A stretch of 64,000 nt of DNA from Rikenellaceae bacterium (GCA_017935625.1 JAGBHC010000005.1:1-64000), one strand, 5' to 3'; counted from the first letter of the stretch, positions 28,633-38,359 are shown. Made by a program: numbers and translations. Notes: a model not told the origin generated them from the sequence alone.

Positions 28633-28670
28633 AAAGAGGGCTGTCCGAATGTGTCGTGACAGCCCTCTTT
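28633..28670. terminator. Bidirectional terminator between the OstA-like and lipid kinase genes
   Basis: A 13-bp stem (28633-28645 with 28658-28670) with A-rich and T-rich flanks serves both converging genes. The preceding 225 bp after the OstA-like stop hold no gene I can support. Confidence 0.88.
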
Positions 28671-28712
28671 TCGTTTTCGGGCGGCTTCCGTTTTCGGGAG
28701 CCGGTCCGGGGG

Positions 28713-29714
28713 TTACTTTCCTTGTGCGGAGGCGAGTTGCCGGGTGCTTTCCAGGAAACGTTCGGCGACGATGACCCGCACCGCCTGGTCGATGACCTCG
28801 AATTCGAACGGGGAGTAGCCCAGTGCCTCGCCGTCCACTTCGAGTGCGATTTCCGGGGAGGACTCGATTCGGATTTTGCGTCCGCGGTTCAGCGACACCC
28901 GGTTGATTTTGTAGATTTTCCCGTTGTAGAGGCTGTTGAAGCGCCGGATGACTCCCAGACGGCTGATGCGGCGGATGGTCGTCAGGTCGAACAGACCGTC
29001 GTCGGCCACGGCATCGGGCGTCTGTATCATGCCGCCGCCGTTGTATTTGCCGATGCCGACGGTCGCACTGTACACCAGGTCGTTGATTACAAGCTCGTTG
29101 TCCACCCATATCTTCACGCCCGTCGAACGGTATTTGAGCACCGCCTTGAACGTACTCCAGATGTAGAGCCATTTGCCGCGTTTGCCCTCCTCCTTGAGGT
29201 GGTTGTATTTGCGGTTTACGAATGCGTCGAATCCCACGCCCGCCACGTTGGCCATGTATCGGCTTTGCCGGTAGCTGGCCTTGTAGTAGGAGATGGTTCC
29301 CACGTCCTGCAGGAATGAGTGACCGGCCACGATGGCCTTGATGGCTTCGGAATATTTGCGCGGAATGCCGAACATCCTTATCCAGTCGTTGCCGGTTCCC
29401 ACGGCGATTACCGCCATGAGCACCTCCTGCGTCGGTGTCGCCTTCTGTATGAACAGACCGTTCACCACCTCGTGGATGGTGCCGTCGCCGCCGACCACGA
29501 TGATGTGGCGGAAGCCGTTGTTCACCGCCTCTACGGTGAGCTCCGTAGCGTGGTATTTGTACTCGGTGAAAACGGTTTCGGTCAGAATGCGGTGGTCTCT
29601 GAGCAGTTTGCTTATCAACGGCCAGTCGGCCAATCCCTTGCCGCTTCCGGCAACGGGATTGACGATGACGAACCATTTTACGCTCTCTGTCGGCCCGGAT
29701 TGCTTCTCCTCCAT
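28713..29714 (-). CDS. YegS/BmrU-family diacylglycerol or lipid kinase
   Basis: 333 residues of the DAGK catalytic family: VIVNPVAGSGKG near the N-terminus, the nucleotide motif GGDGT (75-79) followed by IHEVVNGL, the GTGNDWIRMFGIPRKYSEA segment, and the DGLFDL motif in the C-terminal beta-sandwich. It phosphorylates a lipid with ATP; diacylglycerol, phosphatidylglycerol or a sphingoid base are all possible in this phylum. It is 7 bp after pepD on the same strand. Confidence 0.92.
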   Translation of the reverse strand: MEEKQSGPTESVKWFVIVNPVAGSGKGLADWPLISKLLRDHRILTETVFTEYKYHATELTVEAVNNGFRHIIVVGGDGTIHEVVNGLFIQKATPTQEVLMAVIAVGTGNDWIRMFGIPRKYSEAIKAIVAGHSFLQDVGTISYYKASYRQSRYMANVAGVGFDAFVNRKYNHLKEEGKRGKWLYIWSTFKAVLKYRSTGVKIWVDNELVINDLVYSATVGIGKYNGGGMIQTPDAVADDGLFDLTTIRRISRLGVIRRFNSLYNGKIYKINRVSLNRGRKIRIESSPEIALEVDGEALGYSPFEFEVIDQAVRVIVAERFLESTRQLASAQGK

Positions 29715-29721
29715 GGCGGCG

Positions 29722-31185
29722 CTATCGTTTGGGGGCGTTTTTGAGCGTGTGGCAGAGGAAGTCCCAGAACTTGGCCACCGATGCGATGTTCACCTTTTCG
29801 TCGGGCGAGTGGGGGTAGCAGATGGTCGGGCCGAACGATATCATGTCCAGACCGGGATATTTGCCGCCGATGATGCCGCACTCCAGACCGGCGTGTATGG
29901 CCATGACGGCCGGCCGCCGGCCGTAGAGGCTCTCGTAGCTTTCGGTCATGGCCTTGAGGATGGGCGAGTCCATGTCGGGATTCCAGCCGTCGTAGCTGCC
30001 GGTCAGCTCCACTTTGGCTCCGGCCAGTTCGAACACGCTGCGAATCATCACTCCCATATACTCTTTTTCGCTGCGCACCGAACTGCGCATCAGGCATTGA
30101 ATCTTCACCTTGCGTCCGTCGCTCACCACGCGGGCCAGGTTGTTGGAGGTCTGCACCAGGCCCTCCATCGATTGGCTCATGGTGAATACGCCGTTGGGGC
30201 AGCCGTTGATGGCGCGGGTCAGTCTGCCCTGGTATTCGGGGGCCATCGTTTTGGCAGGCATTTCGGTTTCGGCGGCAGTGACGGAGATGCTCTCCTCGAT
30301 GCCCTTGAATTCGGCCGTTACCGTCGCCTGGTAGTCGGCGACCGCCTTGCGCACCCGGGCCGCTTTGTCGGCCGGTATCACCACCACGGCCTGCGCTTCG
30401 CGGGGAATCGCGTTGCGCAAACCGCCGCCGTCCACGCTGGCGAGCGCTGCGCCGAATTTGGCCTCGAGCAGACTCAGCAGCCGGAACATCAGTTTGTTGG
30501 CGTTCGCACGCTGAAGGATGATTTCGATGCCGGAGTGTCCGCCTTTCAATCCCTTGACCTCCAGTTTGAGAGCCATGTTTCCGCGTTTGGCTACCGGCTG
30601 CTGGCGGTAGGGGAAGACGATGTTGGCGTCGGTGCCGCCGGCGCAGCCCACGTAGAGTTCGCCTTCGGTTTCGGAGTCCATGTTGAGCAGAATCTCACCT
30701 TGCAGCACGCCTGCCTTGAGCCCGAAAGCCCCGTCCATGCCGGTCTCCTCGGTGGCGGTGAACAGAGCCTCCAGCGGTCCGTGTTCCAACTCCCGGGACT
30801 CGAGCACCGCCAGAATCGAGGCAGCGCCGATGCCGTTGTCGGCACCCAGCGTGGTCCCGTTGGCCGTGACCCACTCGCCGTCCACGTAGGCCTCGACGGG
30901 GTCTTTCTCGAAATCGAAGGTCTTGTCGCCGTTTTTCTGGGGCACCATATCCAGATGGGCCTGCAAGACGATGCCCTTGCGCCCCTCCATGCCCGGCGTA
31001 GCCGGTTTGCGGACCAGTACGTTGTCGGCCTCGTCCACGTGCACTTCGAGCCCCTGGGCGCGTGCGAAGTCCACTACATATTGACGGATTTTCTCCTCGT
31101 GGTGCGAGGGGTGCGGAATGGCACATATTTCGGAAAAGTGCTTCCATATTGCGGCGGGCTGCAACCCGGTGATATTCTTATCCAT
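29722..31185 (-). CDS. pepD: Aminoacyl-histidine dipeptidase (peptidase D)
   Basis: 487 residues, an M20-family zinc dipeptidase of the cytosol. I chose ATG 31185, not the TTG two codons upstream. Zinc and catalytic motifs in order: LQAHLDMVPQK, GADNGIGAA, FTATEETGMDGAFGL, and a C-terminal HAGLECG. A dimerisation domain interrupts the catalytic domain as in PepD/carnosinase. It is followed by the lipid kinase gene. Confidence 0.94.
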   Translation of the reverse strand: MDKNITGLQPAAIWKHFSEICAIPHPSHHEEKIRQYVVDFARAQGLEVHVDEADNVLVRKPATPGMEGRKGIVLQAHLDMVPQKNGDKTFDFEKDPVEAYVDGEWVTANGTTLGADNGIGAASILAVLESRELEHGPLEALFTATEETGMDGAFGLKAGVLQGEILLNMDSETEGELYVGCAGGTDANIVFPYRQQPVAKRGNMALKLEVKGLKGGHSGIEIILQRANANKLMFRLLSLLEAKFGAALASVDGGGLRNAIPREAQAVVVIPADKAARVRKAVADYQATVTAEFKGIEESISVTAAETEMPAKTMAPEYQGRLTRAINGCPNGVFTMSQSMEGLVQTSNNLARVVSDGRKVKIQCLMRSSVRSEKEYMGVMIRSVFELAGAKVELTGSYDGWNPDMDSPILKAMTESYESLYGRRPAVMAIHAGLECGIIGGKYPGLDMISFGPTICYPHSPDEKVNIASVAKFWDFLCHTLKNAPKR

Positions 31186-31228
31186 AATCAAGACGTTTTA
31201 AAGTTCTTCTTTCGATGTGCGGCGTTGC

Positions 31229-32179
31229 TTACCGGATGCGTGCGAGCATGTTGCGGATGTTGGCTTCCATGTCGCCCAGACGGTCGGTGTTGTCGCCCTT
31301 GTGGAATTTCTCGCCGGTGATGTTTTCGTAGAGTTCGATGTACCGGTCGCTGATGCTTTCCACGATGGGGTCGGTCATTTCGGGCATGACATCCTCTTTC
31401 CGGCCCTGGAAGTCGTTGGCCATCAGCCATTCGCGGACGAACTCCTTGGAGAGCTGCCGCTGCTGTTCGCCCTTGTCGAAGCGCTCCTGATAGGTGTCGG
31501 CGTAGAAGTAGCGCGAGGAGTCGGGGGTGTGGATTTCGTCGATGAGGGTGATTTCGCCGTCGCGTTTGCCGAATTCGTATTTGGTATCGACGAGAATCAG
31601 TCCGCGTTCGGCCGCCATTTCGGTTCCGCGCCGGAAGAGTGCCAGCGCGTATCTCTCCAGCTGTTCGTAGTCCTCTTTCGAGACGAGTCCCCGGGCGATA
31701 ATCTCCTCCTTGCTGATGTTCTGGTCGTGCATGCCGATTTCGGCTTTGGTGGTGGGGGTGACGATGGGGGTTTCGAACTTCTGGTGTTCACGCATGCCGT
31801 CGGGCAGTTTGATGCCGCAGATTTCGCGTGCTCCGGCCTTGTAGTCTCTCCAGGAACTGCCTGTGAGATAGCCGCGGACAATCATCTCCACGGGGAAGGT
31901 CTCGCACTTGTATCCTACGGTGACCATCGGGTCGGGCGAGGCGATTTTCCAGTTGGGGCAGATGTCGGTGGTGGCATCGAGGAATTTCGATGCGATTTGG
32001 TTGAGCACCTGTCCCTTGTAGGGGATTCCCTTGGGAAGGACCACGTCGAAGGCCGAGATGCGGTCGGTGACGACCATCACCAGGAATTTGTCGTCGATGT
32101 CGTATACGTCGCGTACTTTGCCTACGTAGAGGTTTCTTTGTCCGTCGAAACGGAATTGGGTTTTTACGATTGCTGTCAT
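31229..32179 (-). CDS. purC: Phosphoribosylaminoimidazole-succinocarboxamide synthase
   Basis: 316 residues. Step of purine synthesis that joins aspartate to CAIR using ATP. The start is ATG 32179 (MTAIVKTQF); the open frame continues upstream only through the phoH gene. Motifs: [40 protein letters not shown] and [10 protein letters not shown] followed by [14 protein letters not shown]. The length is the longer eukaryote-like form common in Bacteroidota. It is 17 bp after phoH. Confidence 0.96.
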   Translation of the reverse strand: MTAIVKTQFRFDGQRNLYVGKVRDVYDIDDKFLVMVVTDRISAFDVVLPKGIPYKGQVLNQIASKFLDATTDICPNWKIASPDPMVTVGYKCETFPVEMIVRGYLTGSSWRDYKAGAREICGIKLPDGMREHQKFETPIVTPTTKAEIGMHDQNISKEEIIARGLVSKEDYEQLERYALALFRRGTEMAAERGLILVDTKYEFGKRDGEITLIDEIHTPDSSRYFYADTYQERFDKGEQQRQLSKEFVREWLMANDFQGRKEDVMPEMTDPIVESISDRYIELYENITGEKFHKGDNTDRLGDMEANIRNMLARIR

Positions 32180-32196
32180 AGCGTAATTCACGTTTG

Positions 32197-33171
32197 TTAT
32201 ATTTGTTCTGTCTTTTCGTTTCGGTCGCTGTTCTTTTCGAACGCTTTGACGATGTGTTTCACGAGTTTGTGGCGGATGATGTCGCGGCTGTCGAACCGCA
32301 CGATTCCGATGCCCTCCACTTCGGAGAGCAGCGTGACGGCCTTCATCAGGCCCGAATCCGAGGGCTTGGGCAGGTCGATTTGGGTGACGTCGCCCGTGAC
32401 GATGAATTTGGCATTGCGCCCCATGCGGGTCAGGAACATCTTGATTTGGGGCAGGGTGGTGTTCTGCGCCTCGTCCAGAATGACGAACGCATGGTCGAGC
32501 GTCCGGCCGCGCATGTAGGCCAGCGGGGCTATCTGCACGGTTCCCTCGTCGAGGTATTTGCTCAGCTTGGCCGCCGGAATCATGTCGTTGAGCGCATCGT
32601 ACAGCGGCTGGAGATAGGGGTCGAGCTTTTCCTTCATGTCGCCGGGCAGGAATCCCAGCTTTTCGCCGGCCTCCACGGCCGGACGGGTGAGGATGATGCG
32701 CTTGACCTCTTTCTCTTTCAGCGCTTTGACGGCCAGGGCTATGGCGGTGTAGGTCTTGCCCGACCCGGCCGGTCCCACGGCGAATATCAGGTCGTTCTCG
32801 GCATAGGACGAGACCAGGCTGCGCTGGTGGTCGGTGCGGGCCCTGATTACGGTGCCGTTGTTGCCGTAGAGTATCACGTCGCTTTCGGAGGGCTGCGGCG
32901 AATCGGACGAGGCGTCGAATCCGCGGCTGAAGCACTGTTCGACGACCTCCTTGGAGAGGTGTCCGTATTTGTCGCAATAGCATATCAGTCCGTTGAACTG
33001 GCGTTCGAAACGTTCGATTTCGGCATCGTCGCCGAGGAGTGTGATTGTCGAACCGCGTGCGACGATTTTCAGTTTCGGGAACAGTCCCCGGATGGTCTCC
33101 AGATGGACGTTCGCCGTTCCGTAGAGCTCCCGGGGGTCGATTCCTTCGACTGCGATTTTCTTTTCGGCCAT
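32197..33171 (-). CDS. phoH: PhoH-like ATPase
   Basis: 324 residues from ATG 33171 ([10 protein letters not shown]). A short N-terminal RNA-binding-like region precedes the PhoH domain with Walker A GPAGSGKT (133-140), [16 protein letters not shown] and Walker [10 protein letters not shown] cytoplasmic P-loop ATPase linked in other bacteria to RNA metabolism near ybeY. Located between the outer-membrane protein gene and purC on the same strand. Confidence 0.93.
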   Translation of the reverse strand: MAEKKIAVEGIDPRELYGTANVHLETIRGLFPKLKIVARGSTITLLGDDAEIERFERQFNGLICYCDKYGHLSKEVVEQCFSRGFDASSDSPQPSESDVILYGNNGTVIRARTDHQRSLVSSYAENDLIFAVGPAGSGKTYTAIALAVKALKEKEVKRIILTRPAVEAGEKLGFLPGDMKEKLDPYLQPLYDALNDMIPAAKLSKYLDEGTVQIAPLAYMRGRTLDHAFVILDEAQNTTLPQIKMFLTRMGRNAKFIVTGDVTQIDLPKPSDSGLMKAVTLLSEVEGIGIVRFDSRDIIRHKLVKHIVKAFEKNSDRNEKTEQI

Positions 33172-33187
33172 AGCGAACTCCCTGTTT

Positions 33188-33790
33188 TTAGAAGAGATAA
33201 CCGACACTGAACTGCCAGCTGTTGAATCCCGCCTTCACCGGATACGAGGGACTGGAGCTGTTCACCAGGTCGAGAATCACCTGCTGGGTGCTTTTCGAGA
33301 ACTGGCCGTGGTAGCGGACGTCGAGCGTCACCTTGCGCAGGTCGATGCCGATGCCGGCCATGTAGGTGACGGCGGGACGGGTGGGGACCACCTGGGTGTT
33401 GCGGCTCGAGGAGGCGTCGTCGGAGAGGTTGAAGACGGGGCCCGCGGCCACCCTTATCAGGTTGAACAGCTTGCCCGACACCAGCACCGGCACGTCCCAG
33501 GAGTTGATGCGCGCTTTGGTCGATAGGCGGCTGTTTTTCTCCAGCAGCGTGTAGTTGGTGCGCGAATAGATGAGCTCCGGCTGGATGGTCACCACTCCCA
33601 GGTGCACCCGGCTCTGGAGGCCGAGGTGGAATCCGATGTCGGACGACACGGTCCAGTCTTTCATCTTGGAGGAGAGGTTGGTCGCCTGTGCGGTGACGCC
33701 GCCTTTGACACCGAAGCGTATGGGGCTCTTGGCCTCAGCGCCGGTGATGGCCGCGGCGGCCATCAATATCAGAAGAATCGTTTTTTTCAT
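33188..33790 (-). CDS. Porin-family outer-membrane beta-barrel protein
   Basis: 200 residues. A clean signal peptide (MKKTILLILMAAAAITGAEA) is followed by alternating hydrophobic and polar strands of an OmpX/OmpW-like eight-stranded barrel, beginning IRFGVKGGVTAQATNL, and ending in an aromatic strand (WQFSVGYLF) as the BAM signal requires. ATG 33790 was chosen because it gives the signal peptide and follows a promoter. Role not known; it is the first gene of a run toward phoH and purC. Confidence 0.85.
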   Translation of the reverse strand: MKKTILLILMAAAAITGAEAKSPIRFGVKGGVTAQATNLSSKMKDWTVSSDIGFHLGLQSRVHLGVVTIQPELIYSRTNYTLLEKNSRLSTKARINSWDVPVLVSGKLFNLIRVAAGPVFNLSDDASSSRNTQVVPTRPAVTYMAGIGIDLRKVTLDVRYHGQFSKSTQQVILDLVNSSSPSYPVKAGFNSWQFSVGYLF

Positions 33791-33825
33791 CGTTGCGATT
33801 GTTTTATGTCCGAATCTATCGAATG

Positions 33826-33833
33826 CAAAAATA
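33826..33833 (-). promoter_or_regulatory. Promoter -7 box of the beta-barrel gene
   Basis: TATTTTTG on the minus strand, 36 bp before the ATG at 33790. Confidence 0.6.
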
Positions 33834-33845
33834 GGTAAAAAGTTC

Positions 33846-35006
33846 TTATTTTTCATGAATATTTATGCGGAATGCGTAATATAGGAGGTAACATACGCAG
33901 AGCAGCACCGCGACGACTCCTCCGGCGGAACTCTTCACGGCCTCCGTGAGGCCGTTCATGAGCAGGGGCAGGACGGCTCCGCCGCAGATGGCCATAATCA
34001 TCACGCCCGAAATCTCGTTGCTGCGCTCGGGCAGGTGCCGCATGGCCACGGCATAGACGGTGGAGAAGGTGCACGAGAGCGAGAAGCCGAGCAGGGCGGC
34101 CAGGGTCATTATCGCGGCGTGGGAGGCGGCCGGCAGCAGCAGCGCCGCGGCGCAGAGCGTGAGCAGGATGTTGCCTCTCATGTATTTGACGTCCGACAGC
34201 CGGGCGAGTACGGGGATGCCGATGAGCGCTCCGGCGATGCGGGCGACGAAATAGACCGACGACCCCAGTCCGGCGCTCTCCACGCTCTCGGCGCACCGTT
34301 CGATGAGCAGTTTGGGGATGAGCGTGTTGATGCAGACATCGCAGCCGATGAAACAGAAGATGCCCCCGAAGCTGAGCAGCACGGTGCGGTCTGCGAGTAC
34401 GGACATCGTCCGCCGGAGTCCCGGAGCCGGCGCTCCGCCGCTGCGGTCGGAGGGCACCGACCGTTGCAGCCAGACGAGCGACAACACCGTCAGACCGGCA
34501 TAGGCGGGGAACATGTACTCCCAGTGTCCGGTTTTCGCGGCGAAGAAGGCTGCGACGAAGGGCGAGCAGACCGAGGCGATGTTGCGCATGAGCTGTCCGG
34601 CGGTGAGCGAGCTGGTGGCCCGGGAGGCGGGAACGAGCGTGGTTACCAGCGGGTTGAGCGACACCTGGAGCGCCGTGTTGCCGATGCCTATGAGGGCGAA
34701 TCCGGCCAGACATCCTCCCAGGTCGTACCTGAGCAGCGGGATGAGAAGACCCGCCACCGTGACCAGGTTGCCCGCCTGCACCACGGCTTTGCGGCCGATG
34801 CGGTTCATGAGCATGGCGATGGGTATCGAAAGCACGAGAAACCACGCGAACACCATCATCGGAAGCAGGCTGCTCAGGGTGTCGCCGATGCCGAAGTCGC
34901 GCTGGATGTACGAAGTCCCGAATCCGACCATGTCGCTGAAGCCCACTATCAGAAAGGCGTAGAGCACGGCTGCGAGGGACGATGTTTTGATTTGGGGTGC
35001 GGTCAT
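33846..35006 (-). CDS. Major facilitator superfamily transporter (FucP-like)
   Basis: 386 residues from ATG 35006, which follows a promoter carried by a dispersed repeat. About 12 hydrophobic segments in two halves; the loop between helices 2 and 3 reads LMNRIGRKAVVQAGN (the MFS A-motif region), and the central loop is near residue 190 (SVPSDRSGGAPAPG). The pattern is closest to the sugar/FucP type common in Bacteroidales. Substrate not predictable. No sugar operon adjoins it. Confidence 0.85.
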   Translation of the reverse strand: MTAPQIKTSSLAAVLYAFLIVGFSDMVGFGTSYIQRDFGIGDTLSSLLPMMVFAWFLVLSIPIAMLMNRIGRKAVVQAGNLVTVAGLLIPLLRYDLGGCLAGFALIGIGNTALQVSLNPLVTTLVPASRATSSLTAGQLMRNIASVCSPFVAAFFAAKTGHWEYMFPAYAGLTVLSLVWLQRSVPSDRSGGAPAPGLRRTMSVLADRTVLLSFGGIFCFIGCDVCINTLIPKLLIERCAESVESAGLGSSVYFVARIAGALIGIPVLARLSDVKYMRGNILLTLCAAALLLPAASHAAIMTLAALLGFSLSCTFSTVYAVAMRHLPERSNEISGVMIMAICGGAVLPLLMNGLTEAVKSSAGGVVAVLLCVCYLLYYAFRINIHEK

Positions 35007-35029
35007 GTCGTTTTTCTGTTTGGTCTTGT

Positions 35030-35092
35030 CAAATATACGGAATATTCGGTGAAAAACGAAACCCCGGGGGCGGTTCGGCCGCAAAGCGATTG
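35030..35092 (-). repeat. Promoter-bearing dispersed repeat, copy upstream of the MFS gene
   Basis: On the minus strand this copy runs from AATCGCTTTGCGGCCG through a palindromic AACCGCCCCCGGGGTT to TTTCGTTTTTCACCGAAT and ends in the -7 box TATATTTG (35030-35037), 24 bp before the MFS ATG. The outer part of the unit is diverged. Only one copy is recognisable here. Confidence 0.75.
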
Positions 35093-35187
35093 GGCGTCGG
35101 GCCGCAACGGCGTGTCCGGGTCGGGGCGAAATCCGATAAAAAGCGTGCAAAACCGTCGTGCCGGCCCGCTGTTTCAAAAAATTGAGC

Positions 35188-35195
35188 TATCTTTG
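35188..35195 (+). promoter_or_regulatory. Promoter -7 box of der
   Basis: TATCTTTG, 26 bp before the ATG at 35221. Confidence 0.65.
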
Positions 35196-35220
35196 CAGCG
35201 CTAATTTTAAAGATTGGATT

Positions 35221-36528
35221 ATGAGTTTGGTAGCCATTGTAGGCCGTCCTAATGTCGGCAAGAGCACCTTGTTCAACCGCATGGTGGGAATGAGGCAGGC
35301 CATTGTCGATTCCACGGCAGGAACGACCCGCGACCGCCATTACGGAAAGTCGGACTGGAACGGCCGCGAGTTTTCGGTGATAGACACCGGAGGATATACG
35401 GTCAATGACGACGACGTGTTCGAAGACGAAATACGCAAACAGGTGATGCTGGCCATCGACGAGGCCGATGTCATTCTGTTTCTGGTGGAGGTGGGCACCG
35501 GCATCACCGACCTGGACATGATGATGGCCGACATCCTGCGGCGCACCTCCAAGAAGGTGCTTCTGGTGGTCAATAAGGTCGATAATTACGACCAGATATA
35601 CGGTTCCCACGAGTTCTATTCGTTCGGACTGGGAGAGCCCATCACCATCAGCTCGATGAGCGGCAGCGGCACGGGCGAACTGATGGACGCCATTCTCGAG
35701 GCGCTGCCCCGGGAGGAGAGACCCGCAGAGCAGGAAGAGGAGCTGCCCCGCATTACGGTGGTCGGCCGTCCCAACGTGGGCAAGTCGTCTCTGACCAATG
35801 CGCTGCTGGGCGAGGAGCGCAACATCGTCACCCCGGTGGCCGGCACCACGCGCGACTCCGTGCACACGCGCTACAACAAGTTCGGCATGGATTTCTATCT
35901 GGTCGATACGGCCGGCATGCGCAAGAAGGGCAAGGTGACCGAAGACCTCGAGTTCTATTCGGTGATGCGTTCCATCCGGGCCATCGAGAATTCCGACGTC
36001 TGCATCCTGATGCTCGACGCCTCGCAGGGCATCGAGTCGCAGGACATGAACATATTCAACCTGGCGGTGCGCAACCGCAAGGGGTGCGTGATTGTGGTGA
36101 ACAAGTGGGACCTGGTGGAGAAGGAGAACAACACCATGAAGGAGTGGCGCGAGTTCCTCTCCCAGAAGCTGTCGCCCTTCAACGACATTCCGGTCGTCTT
36201 CACTTCGGTGCTCAACAAGCAGCGCATCTTCGATGTGTTGCAGCAGGCCGTGCGGGTCTATCACTCGCGCCGGCGCCGGATTCCCACTTCGGAGTTCAAC
36301 GACTATATGCTGCCCATCATCGAGCAGACGCCTCCGCCGTCGAACAAGGGAAAATACATCCGCATCAAGTATGCCATGCAGCTGCCGAGTCCGACGCCCG
36401 CCTTCGCGTTCTTCGTCAATCTGCCCCAGTACATCAAGGAGCCCTACCGCCGCTTCATCGAGAACAAGATTCGCGAGCGGTGGGATTTCAGCGGGGTTCC
36501 CGTGCAGATTTATTTCCGGCAGAAATAG
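35221..36528 (+). CDS. der: Ribosome biogenesis GTPase Der (EngA)
   Basis: 435 residues, an essential GTPase of 50S assembly. Two tandem G domains: GRPNVGKST (8-16) with DTGGY and NKVD, then GRPNVGKSS (about 182-190) with [10 protein letters not shown] and NKWD, followed by the C-terminal KH-like domain ending YFRQK. The start at ATG 35221 follows its own promoter; the frame upstream is not coding. A terminator follows at 36558. Confidence 0.97.
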   Translation: MSLVAIVGRPNVGKSTLFNRMVGMRQAIVDSTAGTTRDRHYGKSDWNGREFSVIDTGGYTVNDDDVFEDEIRKQVMLAIDEADVILFLVEVGTGITDLDMMMADILRRTSKKVLLVVNKVDNYDQIYGSHEFYSFGLGEPITISSMSGSGTGELMDAILEALPREERPAEQEEELPRITVVGRPNVGKSSLTNALLGEERNIVTPVAGTTRDSVHTRYNKFGMDFYLVDTAGMRKKGKVTEDLEFYSVMRSIRAIENSDVCILMLDASQGIESQDMNIFNLAVRNRKGCVIVVNKWDLVEKENNTMKEWREFLSQKLSPFNDIPVVFTSVLNKQRIFDVLQQAVRVYHSRRRRIPTSEFNDYMLPIIEQTPPPSNKGKYIRIKYAMQLPSPTPAFAFFVNLPQYIKEPYRRFIENKIRERWDFSGVPVQIYFRQK

Positions 36529-36557
36529 CCTGAACAGGCGGCCCTCCGAACAACGGG

Positions 36558-36601
36558 CCCCGTCTCTGCCCGCGATGCGCAGAGACGGGGTCCGTCTTTT
36601 T
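36558..36601 (+). terminator. Rho-independent terminator after der
   Basis: Stem of 12 bp (36558-36569 with 36579-36590), then TCCGTCTTTTT. It lies between the converging der and tcdA genes, where tcdA ends at 36624. Confidence 0.85.
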
Positions 36602-36623
36602 GCGGAGCGGTCGCCCGGGGCGG

Positions 36624-37349
36624 TTACAGCTCCTTGAGCAACCCTCTTATCACCACCGACGCACAGCCGCAGCCGAATACGGCGGGCAGGTAGGAGATGG
36701 TGCCGACGTTCGATTTCTTGTTGGTCTCCTCGCAGAGTATCATGGCCCCTTCGCGGATGGGCTCGGGCGAGAAGACGGCCTGGAAACCGCTGCGAATCCC
36801 CAGCTTGTGGAGCCTTTTGCGCAGCATGTGGGCGAGCGGGCAGTGGTGCGTCCGGGCGATGTCGCGTATCTCCATGAGCGTGGGGTCGGTCTTGGCTCCG
36901 GCGCCCATGCTGCTCACCACCGGAATGCCCCGGTCGAGGCATCCCTTGATGAGATTGACTTTGGGTGAAAGCGTGTCGATGGCATCCACCGCATAGTCGA
37001 AACGGGCCGAGTCGAGCAGCTGGTCGGTGGCCTCGTCCCGGATGTAGCGTTCGAGGACCGTGAGTTCGATTTGCGGATTGATGTCTCTGAGGCGGGCGGC
37101 CAGCACCCGGGCCTTGCTCTGCCCGACGGTCGAGCGGAGGGCCACCAGCTGCCGGTTCAGGTTGCTTTCGGCCACGCAGTCGGCGTCCGCGATGGTCATC
37201 CGGCCCACGCCGCTGCGGCATATCATTTCGGCTGCGTAGGCTCCCACGCCGCCCAGTCCCACCACCAGCACATGGGCGTGCCGTATCGTTTCGAGCTTTT
37301 CGTCTCCCAGCAGCAGCTGCGTGCGGGAGAGCCATTCGGGTGTGGTCAT
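36624..37349 (-). CDS. tcdA: tRNA threonylcarbamoyladenosine dehydratase
   Basis: 241 residues of the ThiF/E1-like family. It cyclises t6A37 of tRNA to ct6A with ATP. The nucleotide-binding region reads VLVVGLGGVGAYAAEMICRSG, then DADCVAESNLNRQ and DAIDTLSPK; the C-terminus is FGCGCASVVIRGLL. It overlaps the tatD-family gene start/stop by 4 bp, so the two are co-translated. A ThiF/MoeB identity is less likely given the C-terminus and the absence of thiamine or molybdopterin genes. Confidence 0.9.
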   Translation of the reverse strand: MTTPEWLSRTQLLLGDEKLETIRHAHVLVVGLGGVGAYAAEMICRSGVGRMTIADADCVAESNLNRQLVALRSTVGQSKARVLAARLRDINPQIELTVLERYIRDEATDQLLDSARFDYAVDAIDTLSPKVNLIKGCLDRGIPVVSSMGAGAKTDPTLMEIRDIARTHHCPLAHMLRKRLHKLGIRSGFQAVFSPEPIREGAMILCEETNKKSNVGTISYLPAVFGCGCASVVIRGLLKEL

Positions 37350-38032
37350 AGTCTTCGTTCCGGGTCGTTTGCGGTTAGCTGCGTATCGTCCGTCGCGGGG
37401 AATATACGCTTGAAATTCCGATACATGTCGATTGCCAGAGCCTCCGGTTCCGTGCCGCGCACCGCGGCGACTCGGGCATACATCGCTTCGATGGTGTCGT
37501 CGTTGTCGTCGGTTTCGGTGAATATCCGCTCGGAGGGCAGGTTGCGCAGGGCCTCGACCGTGCGCGGCGAGCGCAGGCTGCGGGGGCCGAAGGAGAGGCA
37601 GTAGCCCCGTTCCGCGGCCAGCTCCGCCTGCCGGACGCTGCCGATGAAGCCGTGGAACACCACGGCCGGCAGGGAGCGGCGTGCCAGTTCGGCCATGGTC
37701 TCCTCGAAAGCCTTCACACAGTGGAGAATGACCGGAAGGGCCAGCTCTTCGGCCGCATCCAGTTGCGCTGCGAACAGGCGTTTCTGAAGTTCCGCGTCGG
37801 CGCGGGCCATGCGGTCGAGTCCGATTTCGCCCACGGCGAGCACTCCGGGTGCGTGCCGCATCTCTTCGATTAGGGCCTGCGGGTCGGCGATGCGCTCCAC
37901 GCTCCAGGGATGGATGCCTTCGGAATGGGGGTAGGGCGGTCGTTCGTGTCCGATGCCCAGCGCGTGGGAAACCAGGCAGAGAGCTCCTCCGTGCATCGTA
38001 TGTGTGTGAATGTTTACGAGTTTACTGTTCAT
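37346..38032 (-). CDS. TatD-family metal-dependent hydrolase
   Basis: 228 residues, TIM-barrel deoxyribonuclease family. Metal residues are visible in NIHTHTMHGG (HxH), VGEIGLD, VILHCVKAF and VFHGFIG, with the late TETDDND aspartate motif. It is slightly shorter than E. coli TatD (260). First gene of a two-gene unit with tcdA, driven by a promoter inside a dispersed repeat. Confidence 0.9.
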   Translation of the reverse strand: MNSKLVNIHTHTMHGGALCLVSHALGIGHERPPYPHSEGIHPWSVERIADPQALIEEMRHAPGVLAVGEIGLDRMARADAELQKRLFAAQLDAAEELALPVILHCVKAFEETMAELARRSLPAVVFHGFIGSVRQAELAAERGYCLSFGPRSLRSPRTVEALRNLPSERIFTETDDNDDTIEAMYARVAAVRGTEPEALAIDMYRNFKRIFPATDDTQLTANDPERRL

Positions 38033-38061
38033 TTTTACAGTAAGCGTTTCTTATCAATTGA

Positions 38062-38220
38062 CAAATATAGACATATTCGGTGAAAAACGAAAGCGCAGTC
38101 GGCCACCGGCCGGTGTGCGGTCGCTTTGCGATTCGTTTGAGACAAATGTAACTGCTCGCTGAAAAACGGAGACGTGGTCGGCTGCGCCGCCGGTGCAGCC
38201 GTTCTGCGGTTCGTCCGGAG
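38062..38220 (-). repeat. Promoter-bearing dispersed repeat, tandem pair upstream of the TatD gene
   Basis: Two adjoining units: 38062-38142 (81 bp) and 38143-38220 (78 bp, diverged); a third start CAAATG follows at 38221. On the minus strand the proximal unit ends TTTCGTTTTTCACCGAAT then TATATTTG (38062-38069), 30 bp before the ATG. The proximal hairpin core is the palindrome CACCGGCCGGTG; in the distal unit it is GGCTGC...GCAGCC. Confidence 0.8.
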
Positions 38221-38290
38221 CAAATGGGTAAAAATTTTCCGCCGCATGAAAAAAAGGGACGCAGGGCTTTATGTTCCAAAAAAATAAATG

Positions 38291-38298
38291 TAAATTTG
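38291..38298 (+). promoter_or_regulatory. Promoter -7 box of the nqr operon
   Basis: TAAATTTG, 62 bp before the nqrA ATG, in an AT-rich leader. Confidence 0.6.
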
Positions 38299-38359
38299 TG
38301 GCGTCGAAAAATGTTTATAAAAAATTTTAATAATATTCAATACTAATTAACTTAATCCA

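Noticed and set aside
28459-28659. 66-codon plus-strand frame after the OstA-like gene
   Set aside because: No ribosome site, no family resemblance, and it runs into the terminator.
35029-37335. 768-codon minus-strand frame over der and tcdA
   Set aside because: Overlaps two certain genes; low-complexity His/Arg/Gly translation.
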